Shown piece by piece: positions 27,153 to 36,234 of a stretch of DNA of 64,000 bases; the first letter of the stretch is position 1, and every line of letters starts with the position of its first letter. The translations under genes and the position numbers were made by a program. The notes under the pieces are model-generated. The model saw only the letters and a program-made list of their open reading frames with translations, was not told where the DNA came from and searched no databases. The stretch is from Desulfotomaculum nigrificans DSM 574 (lineage in GTDB: Bacteria; Bacillota; Desulfotomaculia; Desulfotomaculales; Desulfotomaculaceae): NCBI RefSeq assembly GCF_000189755.2, contig NZ_KI912183.1:1304257-1368256 (forward strand), written 5' to 3'.

Positions 27153-29168
27153 TTACTTGTTATCTTTAAACATGTCTCCAAATACGTCACCGAGGGTCAG
27201 GTTATCTTCTTTGGGTGCTTCCACCTTGGGCTCTGGGTTTTCTGGCTTGCGGGAACGGTTTTCCCGGGCGGGACGTGCTTCGCCGTTCACCTCGCGGATG
27301 GAGAGGCGAATGCGTTTTTCTGCCGGGTCAACGCTCAGTACCTTAACGTCAATTTCTTCGCCCTCGGTTACCACTTCATCCGGCTTGGCAACATGGCGGT
27401 CGGCCAGGTGAGAAATGTGTACCAGGCCTTCCACGCCGGGTTCCAGTTGGACAAAGGCGCCAAAGGGAGCCAGGCGTACAACTTTAGCTTTAACCACCGC
27501 ACCCACAGGGTATTTTTCTTCCACGTTATCCCAGGGGTTGGGCAAAATTTGTTTCCGGCCCAGGGAAATCTTTTCGTTTTCCCGGTCTACCTTCAATACC
27601 ATTACCTCTATCTCATCACCCACATTAACCACCTCGGAAGGATGGTTAATGCGGTACCAGCTCATTTCGGAAATATGCAATAAGCCATCCAGACCGCCCA
27701 GGTCAACAAAGGCACCAAAGTTGGTTAAACGGCGAACAATACCTTTAACGGTTTGGCCCTCCTGGATGCTGGCCAGCAGTTCTGCGCGCTTGCGGGCATA
27801 TTGTTCCTCCAGTACGGCTTTACGGGAAACCACAACTTTCTTCCGCTGCTTGTTCATTTCAATAACCCGTACTTCAACTTCCTGGTTCAGGTATTTGGAG
27901 AGATCTTCCACATAACCACGATCCACCAGGGAAGCAGGCAGGAAGGCACGCACCCCAATATCTACGATGAGACCGCCTTTAACCACTTCTCTTACTACAC
28001 CTTTAATGACTGTGCCATTTTCCATGGCTTGCTCCAGGCTACCCCAGGCCTTTTCAGCATCGGCCCGCACCTTGGAGAGAATTAACTTACCTTCATTATC
28101 TTCGGCTTTAACCACCATGCACTCTATTTCATCCCCCACCTTGACTACGTCCTGGGGATTATCCACCTCATAACAGGCCAGTTCTTTGCGGGGTACAACA
28201 CCTTCGGATTTTGCTCCCACATCTACCATCACTTCGTCAGGGCCAACCTGCACCACAACGCCCTTGATTAATTCGCCGGCCTGGGGAGACTTAACCTCCA
28301 TGGCATCTTTCATTTCTTCTTCACCATTGGTCATCTGGTCCAGCTCTTTCATCCTTCTTTTAACCTCCTCTATAATTGCGTCAGGTGTTGAAGCACCCGC
28401 TGTCAGCCCTGCCGTCTTTACTCCCCGGAACCATTCCTCCTGCAGTTCGGCTGCTGATTCCACATGATAGGTGGGAGTTCCTGATTCCCGGCATATCTTG
28501 GCTAATTTTTTAGTATTGGCACTTTCTCTGCCTCCTACCACCACCATTACATCTACCTGCTTGGCTAACTCCAAGGCGGCTCGCTGGCGTTCGCCTGTGG
28601 CCAAACAAATGGTGTTGCGGGCGTCAACTTCGACTCCTTGTTGTTTAAGGGCTTCAACCACTCCCTGGTAGTTAGCGACCGGCTGGGTTGTTTGGGCCAC
28701 CAGGCCTACCTTGGAATGATCAACCTGACTAATTTGATCAGCATTTTCAATTACTATTCCTTTGCCCCCGCTCCAACCCAGGATACCCTGTACCTCCGGG
28801 TGGCCCGGATCACCAACGATATAAACGGGCAGACCCTTTTCGGCCATTTCACGGGCAAATTTTTGTGCCCTGCCCACAAAGGGACAGGTTGCGTCTATTA
28901 TTTTTATACCTTTGTCGGCAGCCTGGCGGAATACTTCCGGACTCACGCCATGGGATCTGATAATGACCGTGCCCCCGTCAACCTGATCCAGGCTGTTGAT
29001 CTCCTTAATTCCCTTTTGGGCCAGGTCTTGTACCACCCGGGGATTATGGATTAACGGCCCCAGCGTATAAATAGGGCCCTTCTCCTCTGCGGCAGCGGCT
29101 AGGGTCATTTCGATGGCCCGCTTTACGCCGTAACAAAAACCTGCCTTACCGGCCACCCTGACCTCCAC
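27153..29168 (-). CDS. ispH-rpsA: bifunctional 4-hydroxy-3-methylbut-2-enyl diphosphate reductase / ribosomal protein S1
   Basis: 671 residues, a clostridial-type fusion. Residues ~1-285 are IspH, the last enzyme of the MEP isoprenoid pathway, with cluster cysteines in AGFCYGVKRA, DATCPFV and NTICLATGERQ. Residues ~300-650 hold four S1 RNA-binding repeats (GVVPRKEL, GLIVDIGVRAFLPAS, GAFVDLGGLDGLLHIS, GAFVQLEPGVEGLVHIS), then a charged tail. GTG 29168 is preferred: it gives a typical IspH N-terminus and an AGAAGGTGAT site at good spacing; ATG 29174 is closer to that site. Last gene of the aro-cmk-plsC operon. Confidence 0.93.
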   Translation of the reverse strand: MEVRVAGKAGFCYGVKRAIEMTLAAAAEEKGPIYTLGPLIHNPRVVQDLAQKGIKEINSLDQVDGGTVIIRSHGVSPEVFRQAADKGIKIIDATCPFVGRAQKFAREMAEKGLPVYIVGDPGHPEVQGILGWSGGKGIVIENADQISQVDHSKVGLVAQTTQPVANYQGVVEALKQQGVEVDARNTICLATGERQRAALELAKQVDVMVVVGGRESANTKKLAKICRESGTPTYHVESAAELQEEWFRGVKTAGLTAGASTPDAIIEEVKRRMKELDQMTNGEEEMKDAMEVKSPQAGELIKGVVVQVGPDEVMVDVGAKSEGVVPRKELACYEVDNPQDVVKVGDEIECMVVKAEDNEGKLILSKVRADAEKAWGSLEQAMENGTVIKGVVREVVKGGLIVDIGVRAFLPASLVDRGYVEDLSKYLNQEVEVRVIEMNKQRKKVVVSRKAVLEEQYARKRAELLASIQEGQTVKGIVRRLTNFGAFVDLGGLDGLLHISEMSWYRINHPSEVVNVGDEIEVMVLKVDRENEKISLGRKQILPNPWDNVEEKYPVGAVVKAKVVRLAPFGAFVQLEPGVEGLVHISHLADRHVAKPDEVVTEGEEIDVKVLSVDPAEKRIRLSIREVNGEARPARENRSRKPENPEPKVEAPKEDNLTLGDVFGDMFKDNK

Positions 29169-29219
29169 ATACATCACCTTCTATTCTCAGGTAAGTTTAC
29201 CCATAAAGCAAAAGCAAAA

Positions 29220-29798
29220 TTATTTTGCCAGTGTAGCTATTGTTCCCATAACCTGATCGCTTATTTGCTCCAGTTCCCCTTTACCCGGCTTGCTGTGCCA
29301 GAGGTCAGGAATATAAATGGGCTTGCCTACCACTACGGTGACCCGGGAAAAGAAGCCCCTGGTGCCCTTGACCGCCACCGGCAGCAGCGGAGCATCAGCC
29401 TTAAAGGCCAGCAAGGCCGCCCCCAGGTGGGGCTTTTGTATCTCCCCGGTTTTACTACGGGTACCTTCGGGAAAAATCCCCACCACCCGGCCGGCGTGCA
29501 GCAGTTCCAGGGCTGTACGGATAGCCTGGCGATCAGATTTTTCACGGTTTACCGGAAAGGCTCCCAATTGACGAATTAACATGCCCAGCAGGGCATTCCT
29601 AAATAATTCTATCTTGGCCATGAAATGCACCTGACGGTTTAAGGCACAACCCACCACCACCGGGTCCAGGTTGCTGACGTGGTTAGCCACCACCACCACT
29701 CCGCCCTGGGCAGGTAAATTTTCCAGACCAATCACCCGCCACCGCCGCCAGAACAGCAGAATGAAGCGGATGACGGTGCGGAGAAACCAGTAAAGCAT
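29220..29798 (-). CDS. plsC: 1-acyl-sn-glycerol-3-phosphate acyltransferase
   Basis: 192 residues from ATG 29798 behind GGAGGC; the longer frame runs into the repeat upstream. Adds the second acyl chain to make phosphatidate. An N-terminal membrane anchor (LYWFLRTVIRFILLFW) precedes the catalytic NHVSNLD motif at ~residues 38-44 and FPEGTRS near the middle. Located between cmk and ispH-rpsA, as in other clostridia. Confidence 0.93.
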   Translation of the reverse strand: MLYWFLRTVIRFILLFWRRWRVIGLENLPAQGGVVVVANHVSNLDPVVVGCALNRQVHFMAKIELFRNALLGMLIRQLGAFPVNREKSDRQAIRTALELLHAGRVVGIFPEGTRSKTGEIQKPHLGAALLAFKADAPLLPVAVKGTRGFFSRVTVVVGKPIYIPDLWHSKPGKGELEQISDQVMGTIATLAK

Positions 29799-29831
29799 AA
29801 AAAGCCTCCGTTTGCTATGGGTATTTCTCTT

Positions 29832-29943
29832 GGGTATTCCTTTGGGGTCGGCTGTTAGCTGTTGGCTGTTAGCTTTTAGACTAATAGGCATTTCTTTTGG
29901 GTCCTGTTATTAGACTCTTAAGCCTTCATTTTGGGTCCTGTTG
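29832..29943. repeat. heptad-type intergenic repeat, copy 2
   Basis: TATTCCTTTGGGGTCG is followed by GCTGTTA/GCTGTTG/GCTGTTA units with 7-base period (29851-29871), then two further TTTTGGGTCCTG modules. Lies between plsC and cmk. Confidence 0.75.
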
Positions 29944-29962
29944 CCGGGGGATTAGCTGACCC

Positions 29963-30628
29963 CTAAGGATTACCTATAAGCTTAATAATTTCTTTTACCA
30001 CCTCATCGATGCTCAGGTTTGAACTATCGATGATGGTGGCGTCTGCGGCGGCCACCAGGGGGGATACTTCCCGGTGGCTGTCGATGTAATCCCGCTCTTC
30101 AATTTCTTTGATTAGTTTAGCAATATCTATAGTATATCCTTTATTTGCCAATTCCTTGGCCCGGCGGTTAGCTCGTTCTTCGGCGGAGGCAGTGAGAAAA
30201 ATTTTAATATCAGCCTGGGGCAACACCACCGTGCCAATATCCCGGCCGTCCATAACCACCCCTGTTTCGCTGGCCATCCGCCGCTGTTGTTCCACTAATA
30301 TTGCTCTTACTCCCGGCACTTTAGCCACCAGGGACACATGACGGGATACTTCCGGGGAACGAATTTCCTCTGTCACGTCTTCCCCGTCCAGCAGTACCAG
30401 TTGTTTGGCACCGGGCACTAATTCTATCTTGGTGCGGCGGGCCAAAGCGGTTAACTGTTCATGATCGGTGAGGTCAAGGCCCTCTCTTAAGGCCTTTAAG
30501 GTCACTGCCCGGTACATGGCCCCTGTATCAATATAAAGTAAGCCCAGTTGCCGGGCAACTAATTTAGCCACAGTGCTTTTGCCGGCCCCGGCCGGGCCGT
30601 CTATGGCTACACATGTTTTGTTGCGCAA
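29963..30628 (-). CDS. cmk: cytidylate kinase
   Basis: 221 residues from TTG 30628, eight bases after GGAGG. Phosphorylates CMP/dCMP. The P-loop IDGPAGAGKSTVAK is at residues ~9-22, with DTGAMYRA and the DGRDIGTVVLP segment following. Part of the aro-cmk-plsC-ispH/rpsA series, though a terminator after aroA may separate it. Confidence 0.95.
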   Translation of the reverse strand: MRNKTCVAIDGPAGAGKSTVAKLVARQLGLLYIDTGAMYRAVTLKALREGLDLTDHEQLTALARRTKIELVPGAKQLVLLDGEDVTEEIRSPEVSRHVSLVAKVPGVRAILVEQQRRMASETGVVMDGRDIGTVVLPQADIKIFLTASAEERANRRAKELANKGYTIDIAKLIKEIEERDYIDSHREVSPLVAAADATIIDSSNLSIDEVVKEIIKLIGNP

Positions 30629-30711
30629 GCTTGCAACCTCCAGTAAATTACCTTGGACATACCTTTAAATTTTTCGACATTCAGATAAAAATTCCTTTTT
30701 TTTAAAGAAAA

Positions 30712-30739
30712 AGCCAGAAGAGGAAATACTCTTCCGGCT
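30712..30739 (-). terminator. terminator after aroA
   Basis: Read on minus, AGCCGGAAGAG pairs with CTCTTCTGGCT (one wobble) and is followed by TTTTTCTTT. It sits between aroA and cmk and would at least partly uncouple them. Confidence 0.8.
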
Positions 30740-30742
30740 GTA

Positions 30743-32032
30743 TTATTCTACCGCCAGTGATTTTAATGCATCCGCAAAACCTGGGAAACTGACCGGTATA
30801 CACTGGGCTTCTTTGATTACGGTGCGCCCCCGGGCGGCCAGGCCGGCTACGGCCATGGCCATGGCGATGCGGTGATCGCCGTGGCTGTCCACCACTGCTC
30901 CGGTTAGGGGTTTACCGCCTTTTATAATCAATCCGTCCGGTAGTTCCTCCACCGCCGCCCCCAGTTTTGTTAGTTCGCCGGCCACTGTGGCCAGGCGGTT
31001 GCTTTCCTTTACTTTCAGTTCAGCGGCATCCCGGATGACGGTGGTGCCCCGGGCGCAGGCGGCGGCCACCGCAATAATAGGAATTTCATCGATTAACCGG
31101 GGGATCAGGTTACCGGAGATCTCTGTTCCCTGCAGGTCGCTACCTTTAACTCTAATGTCCGCCACCGGCTCGCCACACTGGTCCCGCAGGTTTAACAATT
31201 CCACCTGGCCGCCCATGTTCTTTAGAACTTCTAACAATCCATCCCTGGTGGGGTTGACCCCAACTCCCCTGATGGTTACTTCCGAGCCAGGTAAAATAGC
31301 TGCGGCTACCATTAGAAAGGCAGCTGAGGAAATATCTCCGGGTACCACCACCTGGCGGCCTTTTAATTCCGGTCGGCCCTTTATGGTTACTGTGGTACCC
31401 TCCTGCTTTATATCAGCCCCAAAGCTCTTTAGCATGCGTTCGGTATGGTCCCGGGATATAGTGGGTTCGGTTACTGAGGTTTCCCCCTGGGCAAACAGCC
31501 CCGCCAGCAGGATGGCTGACTTAACCTGGGCACTGGCCACCGGCGATTGATAGTTTAAGGGCTTTAGTTGGCCGCCCCGGATAGCCAGGGGTAACAGGTT
31601 GTTGTTATCCCGGCCAATAAACTTGGCCCCCATGCCGGCCAGAGGAGTGGTAACCCTGGCCATGGGTCGCCGGCTTAGGGATGCATCGCCGGTAATAATG
31701 CTGCAAAAGGACTGGCCGGCCAGAATCCCCAACATCAGCCGGGTGGTGGTGCCGGAATTTCCGGCATCTAAAATGGTAACCGGCTCCTGCAGCCCGTTTA
31801 AACCAACCCCCTGGATGGTTAAACAGCCGTTGTCCGGTCCTTCAACAGGCACCCCCAGGGCCCTGAAGCAACGTACCGTAGACAGGCAATCCTCACCCGT
31901 CAGAAAATTCTCCACCCGGGTGGTTCCCCGGGCCAGGGCCCCTAACATGACGGCCCGGTGGGAGATGGATTTGTCCCCGGGGACAGCAGTTTCGCCTTTT
32001 AATTGCTTTATTTGGTTAATGGTAAGTTCCAT
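30743..32032 (-). CDS. aroA: 3-phosphoshikimate 1-carboxyvinyltransferase (EPSP synthase)
   Basis: 429 residues from ATG 32032 (GCGGTGAT upstream); an ATG at 32047 lacks a ribosome site. Transfers the enolpyruvyl group from PEP to shikimate 3-phosphate. Motifs: [10 protein letters not shown] at residues ~18-27, [26 protein letters not shown], and the C-terminal [12 protein letters not shown]. It starts just inside the tyrA stop region and belongs to the aroF-tyrA-aroA operon. Confidence 0.95.
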   Translation of the reverse strand: MELTINQIKQLKGETAVPGDKSISHRAVMLGALARGTTRVENFLTGEDCLSTVRCFRALGVPVEGPDNGCLTIQGVGLNGLQEPVTILDAGNSGTTTRLMLGILAGQSFCSIITGDASLSRRPMARVTTPLAGMGAKFIGRDNNNLLPLAIRGGQLKPLNYQSPVASAQVKSAILLAGLFAQGETSVTEPTISRDHTERMLKSFGADIKQEGTTVTIKGRPELKGRQVVVPGDISSAAFLMVAAAILPGSEVTIRGVGVNPTRDGLLEVLKNMGGQVELLNLRDQCGEPVADIRVKGSDLQGTEISGNLIPRLIDEIPIIAVAAACARGTTVIRDAAELKVKESNRLATVAGELTKLGAAVEELPDGLIIKGGKPLTGAVVDSHGDHRIAMAMAVAGLAARGRTVIKEAQCIPVSFPGFADALKSLAVE

Positions 32033-32036
32033 GTTA

Positions 32037-32912
32037 TCACCGCTCATTCAGATAGGTCCTATTCTCCGCCAGGGACATCCTGACTTCTCTGGCCCGTTCC
32101 AGCACAGCCACTAAAGCCGTTTGATCGAAATTATTAATGGCCAGTTCCATCTCTGCCAACTGGCGGCGGAATTGTCTTACCGCCTTTAATACCATGTCCC
32201 GGTTGGTCAGTAAAATATCCCGCCACATGTTGGCATTGGCAGCGGCAATTCTGGTGGTATCCCGGAATCCTCCGGCGGCCAACTGCAGCAGCATATCGGA
32301 TGATGGTTCCGCCGCTACGGTATTTACCAGAGTAGCGGCCAAAAGATGGGGCAGGTGACTGATCATCGCCACCAGGCGGTCATGCTGCTCGGCTGCCAGT
32401 TCCACCGGATGGGCCCCCATCTCTTTAACCAGCCTTTTAAGTTTTTGCAAGGCAACCGGGTCAAAGTTTTTCGTTGGTGTGAGTATGTAGGAAGCCCCCT
32501 GAAAAAGGTCTCCCCTGGCCCCGGCTACCCCGCTTACTTCCAGTCCGGCCATGGGATGCCCGCCAATAAAATGGACCCCGGCGGGCAGCATCTTTTCGGC
32601 CCGCTCTACCAGCCGCCCCTTGACACTGCCCACATCGGTAATTATCGTTCCGGGGGTCAGGAAGGGAACCGCCATTTCCAAAACCCCCAGGGTAACCCCG
32701 ACAGGGGTAGCCAATATGAAAAGATCCGCTGCCGGTAAGGCTTCTACCAGGCTGGCGGCCCGGTGAACGGCTCCCATGGTTACGGCCAAATTGAGGTTGT
32801 CCCGGTTAGGGTCCACCCCCACCACTTCTGCGGCCAACCGACGCTCAGTTAAGGCCAGCCCCAGGGATCCGCCAATCAAGCCGACACCGGCGATGACGAC
32901 TTTTTTGAACAG
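32037..32912 (-). CDS. tyrA: prephenate dehydrogenase with a CTG start
   Basis: Oxidatively decarboxylates prephenate towards tyrosine; ~291 residues. The NAD motif reads [12 protein letters not shown], and the first ATG/GTG/TTG in frame (TTG 32879) falls inside it, which would destroy the fold. Upstream the frame is open to a stop at 32925-32927 and contains CTG 32912, eight bases after GGAGG (32925-32921), giving (M)[14 protein letters not shown], a typical N-terminus. I therefore annotate a CTG start. GGHPMAG and the helical C-terminal domain are intact; no ACT domain is present. Confidence 0.88.
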   Translation of the reverse strand: MFKKVVIAGVGLIGGSLGLALTERRLAAEVVGVDPNRDNLNLAVTMGAVHRAASLVEALPAADLFILATPVGVTLGVLEMAVPFLTPGTIITDVGSVKGRLVERAEKMLPAGVHFIGGHPMAGLEVSGVAGARGDLFQGASYILTPTKNFDPVALQKLKRLVKEMGAHPVELAAEQHDRLVAMISHLPHLLAATLVNTVAAEPSSDMLLQLAAGGFRDTTRIAAANANMWRDILLTNRDMVLKAVRQFRRQLAEMELAINNFDQTALVAVLERAREVRMSLAENRTYLNER

Positions 32913-32943
32913 AAGAAGCGCCTCCTATTTTCTTTTGACTTAC

Positions 32944-33045
32944 AGGTATTTCTTTGGGGTCCTGTTGTTAGACTCTGCAGTATTTCTTAAGGGTCCTGTT
33001 TTTTAGTCCAACAACAGGACCATTAAGCTTGACCCTTTAGTCCGG
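32944..33045. repeat. heptad-family intergenic repeat, copy 3
   Basis: Contains TATTTCTTTGGGGTCCTG, TATTTCTTAAGGGTCCTG and an inverted copy; CTTAAGGGTCCTGTT and AACAGGACCATTAAG can form a hairpin (32987-33028). The 7-base tract is reduced here. Lies between tyrA and aroF. Confidence 0.7.
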
Positions 33046-33055
33046 GCCAATAGGT

Positions 33056-34084
33056 CTAGCCCTCCAGACTACCCATTCTCTTTCCGAACACCCCGGCCAC
33101 ATCTTTCAGCTGTTGCATTAAGGCATGGAAATTCTCGGGTGTTAGGGATTGGGGGCCATCGCACAGGGCTTCAGCCGGGTTGGGGTGTACCTCAATTAAC
33201 AGGCCATCGGCCCCGGCAGCTACAGCAGCCAGGCTCATGGGAGCCACAAACCGCCATTTACCCAGGGCGTGGCTGGGGTCAACAATGACCGGCAGGTGAG
33301 ACAGGTATTTAACCACCGGCACCGCACCCAGATCCAGGGTGTTTCTGGTAAAGTTTTCAAAGGTGCGGATACCTCTCTCGCACAAAATAACGTTGTAATT
33401 TCCCCCGGCCATAATATATTCGGCGGCCATCAGCCATTCCTCAATGGTGGCTGAGGCTCCCCGCTTTAACAGCACCGGCTTATTCACCTTGGCCACTTCC
33501 CTTAACAGGAAGAAATTTTGCATGTTACGGGTACCAATTTGCAGTACATCAGCGTAGTGGGCCACCATGGGCAAGGTGCCGGCATCCATAACTTCCGTCA
33601 CGATCTTTAACCCGGTTTTTTCCCGTGCTTCGGCCAGCAACTTTAACCCTGCTTCCTCCAGCCCCTGGAAGGAATAAGGTGAAGTGCGGGGTTTAAAGGC
33701 ACCCCCCCTTAACAGGGTGGCTCCGGCAGCCTTAACCAGCTGCGCTGCCTCCAAAAGCTGTTCCCGGCTTTCCACGGCACAGGGACCAGCCATAACTTGA
33801 ATATTCCCACCGCCAATCTCCAGGTCCCCCACTTTAACAATGGTATCCTGTTCCTTAAATGCTCGACTGGCCAGTTTATATGGCTGCAAAACGGGCACCA
33901 CACTTTCCACCTCGGGCATGGCTTCCAGGGCTAGATCCCTCATCCTGGTTTTATCGCCAATGGCACCAATAATGGTTCTTTCCACACCCTGGGACAGGTG
34001 TATTTGAAAACCGGCTCGCTTCAGCCGTTCTAATACTGCATCAACATGCTTACTGTCAGCTTTCTGGCTCATTACTACAATCAT
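33056..34084 (-). CDS. aroF: 3-deoxy-7-phosphoheptulonate synthase (type I-beta DAHP synthase)
   Basis: 342 residues from ATG 34084 behind AAGGAGG. Condenses PEP with erythrose 4-phosphate, the entry step of aromatic synthesis. An N-terminal ferredoxin-like regulatory domain (~1-70) precedes the barrel (~80-335), with [33 protein letters not shown] and DPSHALGK. First gene of the operon; a leader peptide with Trp codons and a terminator precede it, so its transcription is probably attenuated. Confidence 0.95.
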   Translation of the reverse strand: MIVVMSQKADSKHVDAVLERLKRAGFQIHLSQGVERTIIGAIGDKTRMRDLALEAMPEVESVVPVLQPYKLASRAFKEQDTIVKVGDLEIGGGNIQVMAGPCAVESREQLLEAAQLVKAAGATLLRGGAFKPRTSPYSFQGLEEAGLKLLAEAREKTGLKIVTEVMDAGTLPMVAHYADVLQIGTRNMQNFFLLREVAKVNKPVLLKRGASATIEEWLMAAEYIMAGGNYNVILCERGIRTFENFTRNTLDLGAVPVVKYLSHLPVIVDPSHALGKWRFVAPMSLAAVAAGADGLLIEVHPNPAEALCDGPQSLTPENFHALMQQLKDVAGVFGKRMGSLEG

Positions 34085-34146
34085 TAGTTTTCCTCCTTCC
34101 TTGTCCATCCAAGGCCTACCATCCTTAATATAACCATAAGATTAAA

Positions 34147-34177
34147 TAAAAAAGACACCTTTTTAAGAGTGGTGCCT
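34147..34177 (-). terminator. leader terminator (attenuator) of the aroF operon
   Basis: Read on minus, AGGCACC (34177-34171) pairs with GGTGTCT (34159-34153; one wobble) and is followed by TTTTTATTT. A competing hairpin is possible: TGTCTAT (34195-34189) with ATAGGCA (34179-34173), which removes the terminator's left arm. Confidence 0.7.
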
Positions 34178-34210
34178 ATCCTGTAAAAATAGACATGACT
34201 ACCCCCTTTC

Positions 34211-34240
34211 CTACCATACTAACCATTCTACGTTTTTCAT
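34211..34240 (-). CDS. aroF leader peptide with two Trp codons (predicted)
   Basis: A nine-codon frame, MKNVEWLVW, on the minus strand, with ATG 34240 about ten bases after a GGGGGGA ribosome site and a stop at 34211. Trp is at positions 6 and 9. It precedes an antiterminator/terminator pair upstream of aroF, the architecture of transcription attenuation: ribosome stalling at Trp codons under starvation would favour read-through. Pairing of the start region (ACATGA) with TCATGT just before the antiterminator would serve as the protector. A second tiny frame, MSIFTG, begins at 34196. Prediction only. Confidence 0.55.
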   Translation of the reverse strand: MKNVEWLVW

Positions 34241-34359
34241 GTTAACACGGTCCCCCCGTGGATGGCAATTAGCTTATGAAAATTTGGCAACATTTTTTGC
34301 ATTTTTAAGACGGTCTAATGTTACAATAGACTGGAGAATTATTGAAAGGGGTATAGAAA

Positions 34360-35550
34360 ATGGTATTGTCTGATAAAATTGCTGCTTATCTAAGCAATGC
34401 TTCCTGGATCCGCAAAATGTTTGAAGAAGGAGATCGTCTGCGGAAAATTCACGGAGCAGATAAGGTATATGATTTTACTCTGGGCAATCCTTCCGTGGAG
34501 CCACCGGAAAAATTCCGTGATGAATTAAAAAAGTTAGCTCTCAACCCGGTGCCGGGTATGCACCGCTATATGAGTAATGCGGGGTATCCGGAAACCCGGG
34601 CAGCCGTGGCCGAAGTACTGGCGGAACAATCCGGCCTGCCCTTTAATGCCAGCCATGTGGTAATGACCGTGGGAGCCGGAGGTGGCTTAAACATAGTGCT
34701 GAAAGCCATTCTGAACCCCGGTGACGAGGTTATTGCCCTGTCCCCCTATTTCGTAGAATATGGTTTTTATGTGGACAACCACGGCGGGGTATTAAAGGTG
34801 GTACCCACCAATGATCAATTCTTACCAGATCTGACGGCCATAAATGAGGCCATTGGGCCCAAAACCAGAGCCATCATCATTAACTCACCCAACAACCCCA
34901 CCGGGGTGGTGTATCCCGCTGAAATCCTCACTGGCCTGGGTGATTTATTAGACCAAAAATCTCAGGAATTTGGTCGTCCTATTTTCGCACTTTCTGATGA
35001 ACCATATGCCAAAATTGTATTTGAAGGAACCCAGGTCCCCTCGGTATTTAAACACATTACCAATGCCATCCTGGTAACCTCTCACAGTAAGGACCTGGCC
35101 CTGCCGGGTGAACGGATTGGCTATGTGGCGGTCAGTCCCAAAATTAACGAGGTGGACCGGCTGGTGGAAGGCCTGGTGTTCTGCAACCGTACCCTGGGCT
35201 TCGTAAATGCTCCGGCCCTGATGCAGCGGTTGGTGGCCGGCTTACAGCGGGAGTCGGTGGATATAGCGGAATATCAGGAGAAACGGGACCTGCTGTACAA
35301 TCATCTGACCGGGCTGGGTTTTGAAATGGTGAAACCCCAGGGGGCTTTTTACCTGTTTCCCAAGTCCCCGGTGGCTGATGATGTAGAATTTACCAGAAAA
35401 GCCCTGGCCCATAATATTCTGGTGGTACCCGGCAGCGGCTTTGGAACACCGGGTTATTTCAGGCTGGCTTATTGTATCGATAAGGAGATTATTGAAAGGT
35501 CGTTCCCGGCCTGGACTGCTCTGGCCCGGGAATTAGGCCTGAAGGGATAG
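34360..35550 (+). CDS. class I pyridoxal-phosphate aminotransferase (aspartate aminotransferase-like)
   Basis: 396 residues, from ATG 34360 behind GAAAGGGG. Fold type I aminotransferase: substrate-binding LGNPSVEPP near residue 42, the NSPNNPTGVVY motif, DEPYAKIVFE, and the PLP lysine in SHSKDLALPGERIGY. Substrate specificity cannot be fixed from sequence; aspartate, alanine or aromatic amino acids are possible, and the aromatic-gene context fits the last option. It is transcribed divergently from the aroF operon. Confidence 0.85.
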   Translation: MVLSDKIAAYLSNASWIRKMFEEGDRLRKIHGADKVYDFTLGNPSVEPPEKFRDELKKLALNPVPGMHRYMSNAGYPETRAAVAEVLAEQSGLPFNASHVVMTVGAGGGLNIVLKAILNPGDEVIALSPYFVEYGFYVDNHGGVLKVVPTNDQFLPDLTAINEAIGPKTRAIIINSPNNPTGVVYPAEILTGLGDLLDQKSQEFGRPIFALSDEPYAKIVFEGTQVPSVFKHITNAILVTSHSKDLALPGERIGYVAVSPKINEVDRLVEGLVFCNRTLGFVNAPALMQRLVAGLQRESVDIAEYQEKRDLLYNHLTGLGFEMVKPQGAFYLFPKSPVADDVEFTRKALAHNILVVPGSGFGTPGYFRLAYCIDKEIIERSFPAWTALARELGLKG

Positions 35551-35581
35551 CCGACTGCCAAACACTTGGTAAACAAACCTG

Positions 35582-35613
35582 AACCCAGATCTATGATAAG
35601 GTCTGGGTTTTTT
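35582..35613 (+). terminator. terminator of the aminotransferase gene
   Basis: AACCCAGA (35582-35589) pairs with TCTGGGTT (35602-35609), followed by TTTTTGTTTTTTTT. Confidence 0.88.
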
Positions 35614-35710
35614 GTTTTTTTTAATTAGGTTGTAACATTTCTCACACCAGTGTCTTATTATGTAGCAGGCAGTAGCCTATCAAAAATAAAAATTCAGAGG
35701 AGGATGTGTA

Positions 35711-35821
35711 ATGGCTGACGGCTGCGGATACTGGGGTAACAACTTTGCGTTTATCATTTTCTTAATTCTTATTCTGTTGTTCTTCGGTCAAGGTTTCGGC
35801 TTCTATGGCGCAGAAAAATAG
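35711..35821 (+). CDS. tiny transmembrane protein, YjcZ-like (copy 1)
   Basis: 36 residues, ATG 35711 behind AGAGGAGGA. A short polar start (MADGCGYWGNN) leads into one hydrophobic span (FAFIIFLILILLFFG) and a Gly/aromatic tail (QGFGFYGAEK). It resembles the YjcZ/tiny-TM sporulation-associated proteins of Bacillus. First of three tandem paralogues, each with its own strong ribosome site. Confidence 0.8.
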   Translation: MADGCGYWGNNFAFIIFLILILLFFGQGFGFYGAEK

Positions 35822-35909
35822 TCTTGAAAGTGTAACGCTTTGCTACAGTCTTCCATAATATGGAGTGTGGGTACTCACAAAAAAATCTAAATCAAGGAGG
35901 ATTTAAAAA

Positions 35910-36026
35910 ATGTCTGACAACTGCGGATACGGGTACTATGGTAACAACTTTGCTTTTATTATTTTCTTGATTCTCATCCTGTTGTTCTTCGGTCAAGGTT
36001 TCGGCTTCTACGGCGCAGAGAAATAG
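35910..36026 (+). CDS. tiny transmembrane protein, YjcZ-like (copy 2)
   Basis: 38 residues, ATG 35910 behind AAGGAGG. Nearly identical to copy 1 from NNFAFIIF to the C-terminus (FGFYGAEK); it differs by a short Tyr/Gly insertion at the N-terminus (CGYGYYGNN). DNA identity to copy 1 is high over the membrane span, implying recent tandem duplication. Confidence 0.8.
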   Translation: MSDNCGYGYYGNNFAFIIFLILILLFFGQGFGFYGAEK

Positions 36027-36063
36027 TTAAAACCTTTAATAAACTTCAAGGAGGGCATACTTA

Positions 36064-36177
36064 ATGGGTTACGGTTACGGCGGTTACTATGGCCACAATT
36101 TTGCTTTTATCATCTTCTTAATTCTTATCCTGCTGCTCTTCGGTAACGGCTATGGCTGCTACGGCGCTCAAAAGTAA
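36064..36177 (+). CDS. tiny transmembrane protein, YjcZ-like (copy 3)
   Basis: 37 residues, ATG 36064 behind GGAGGG. Same design, MGYGYGGYYGHN then FAFIIFLILILLLFG and a diverged tail (NGYGCYGAQK). Its MGYGYGG start is the most YjcZ-like of the three. A GC-rich hairpin follows, so the three genes probably share a terminator. Confidence 0.8.
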   Translation: MGYGYGGYYGHNFAFIIFLILILLLFGNGYGCYGAQK

Positions 36178-36192
36178 GTAAACATTAAGTAA

Positions 36193-36212
36193 GCCGGGGT
36201 AAAAACCCCGGC
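36193..36212 (+). terminator. hairpin after the tiny-TM cluster
   Basis: GCCGGGGT and ACCCCGGC form a perfect stem with a 4-base loop; only ACTTTTAT follows, so the T tract is weak. It also faces the end of aroH on the other strand. Confidence 0.65.
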
Positions 36213-36234
36213 CTTACACTTTTATGTGAGTTTG

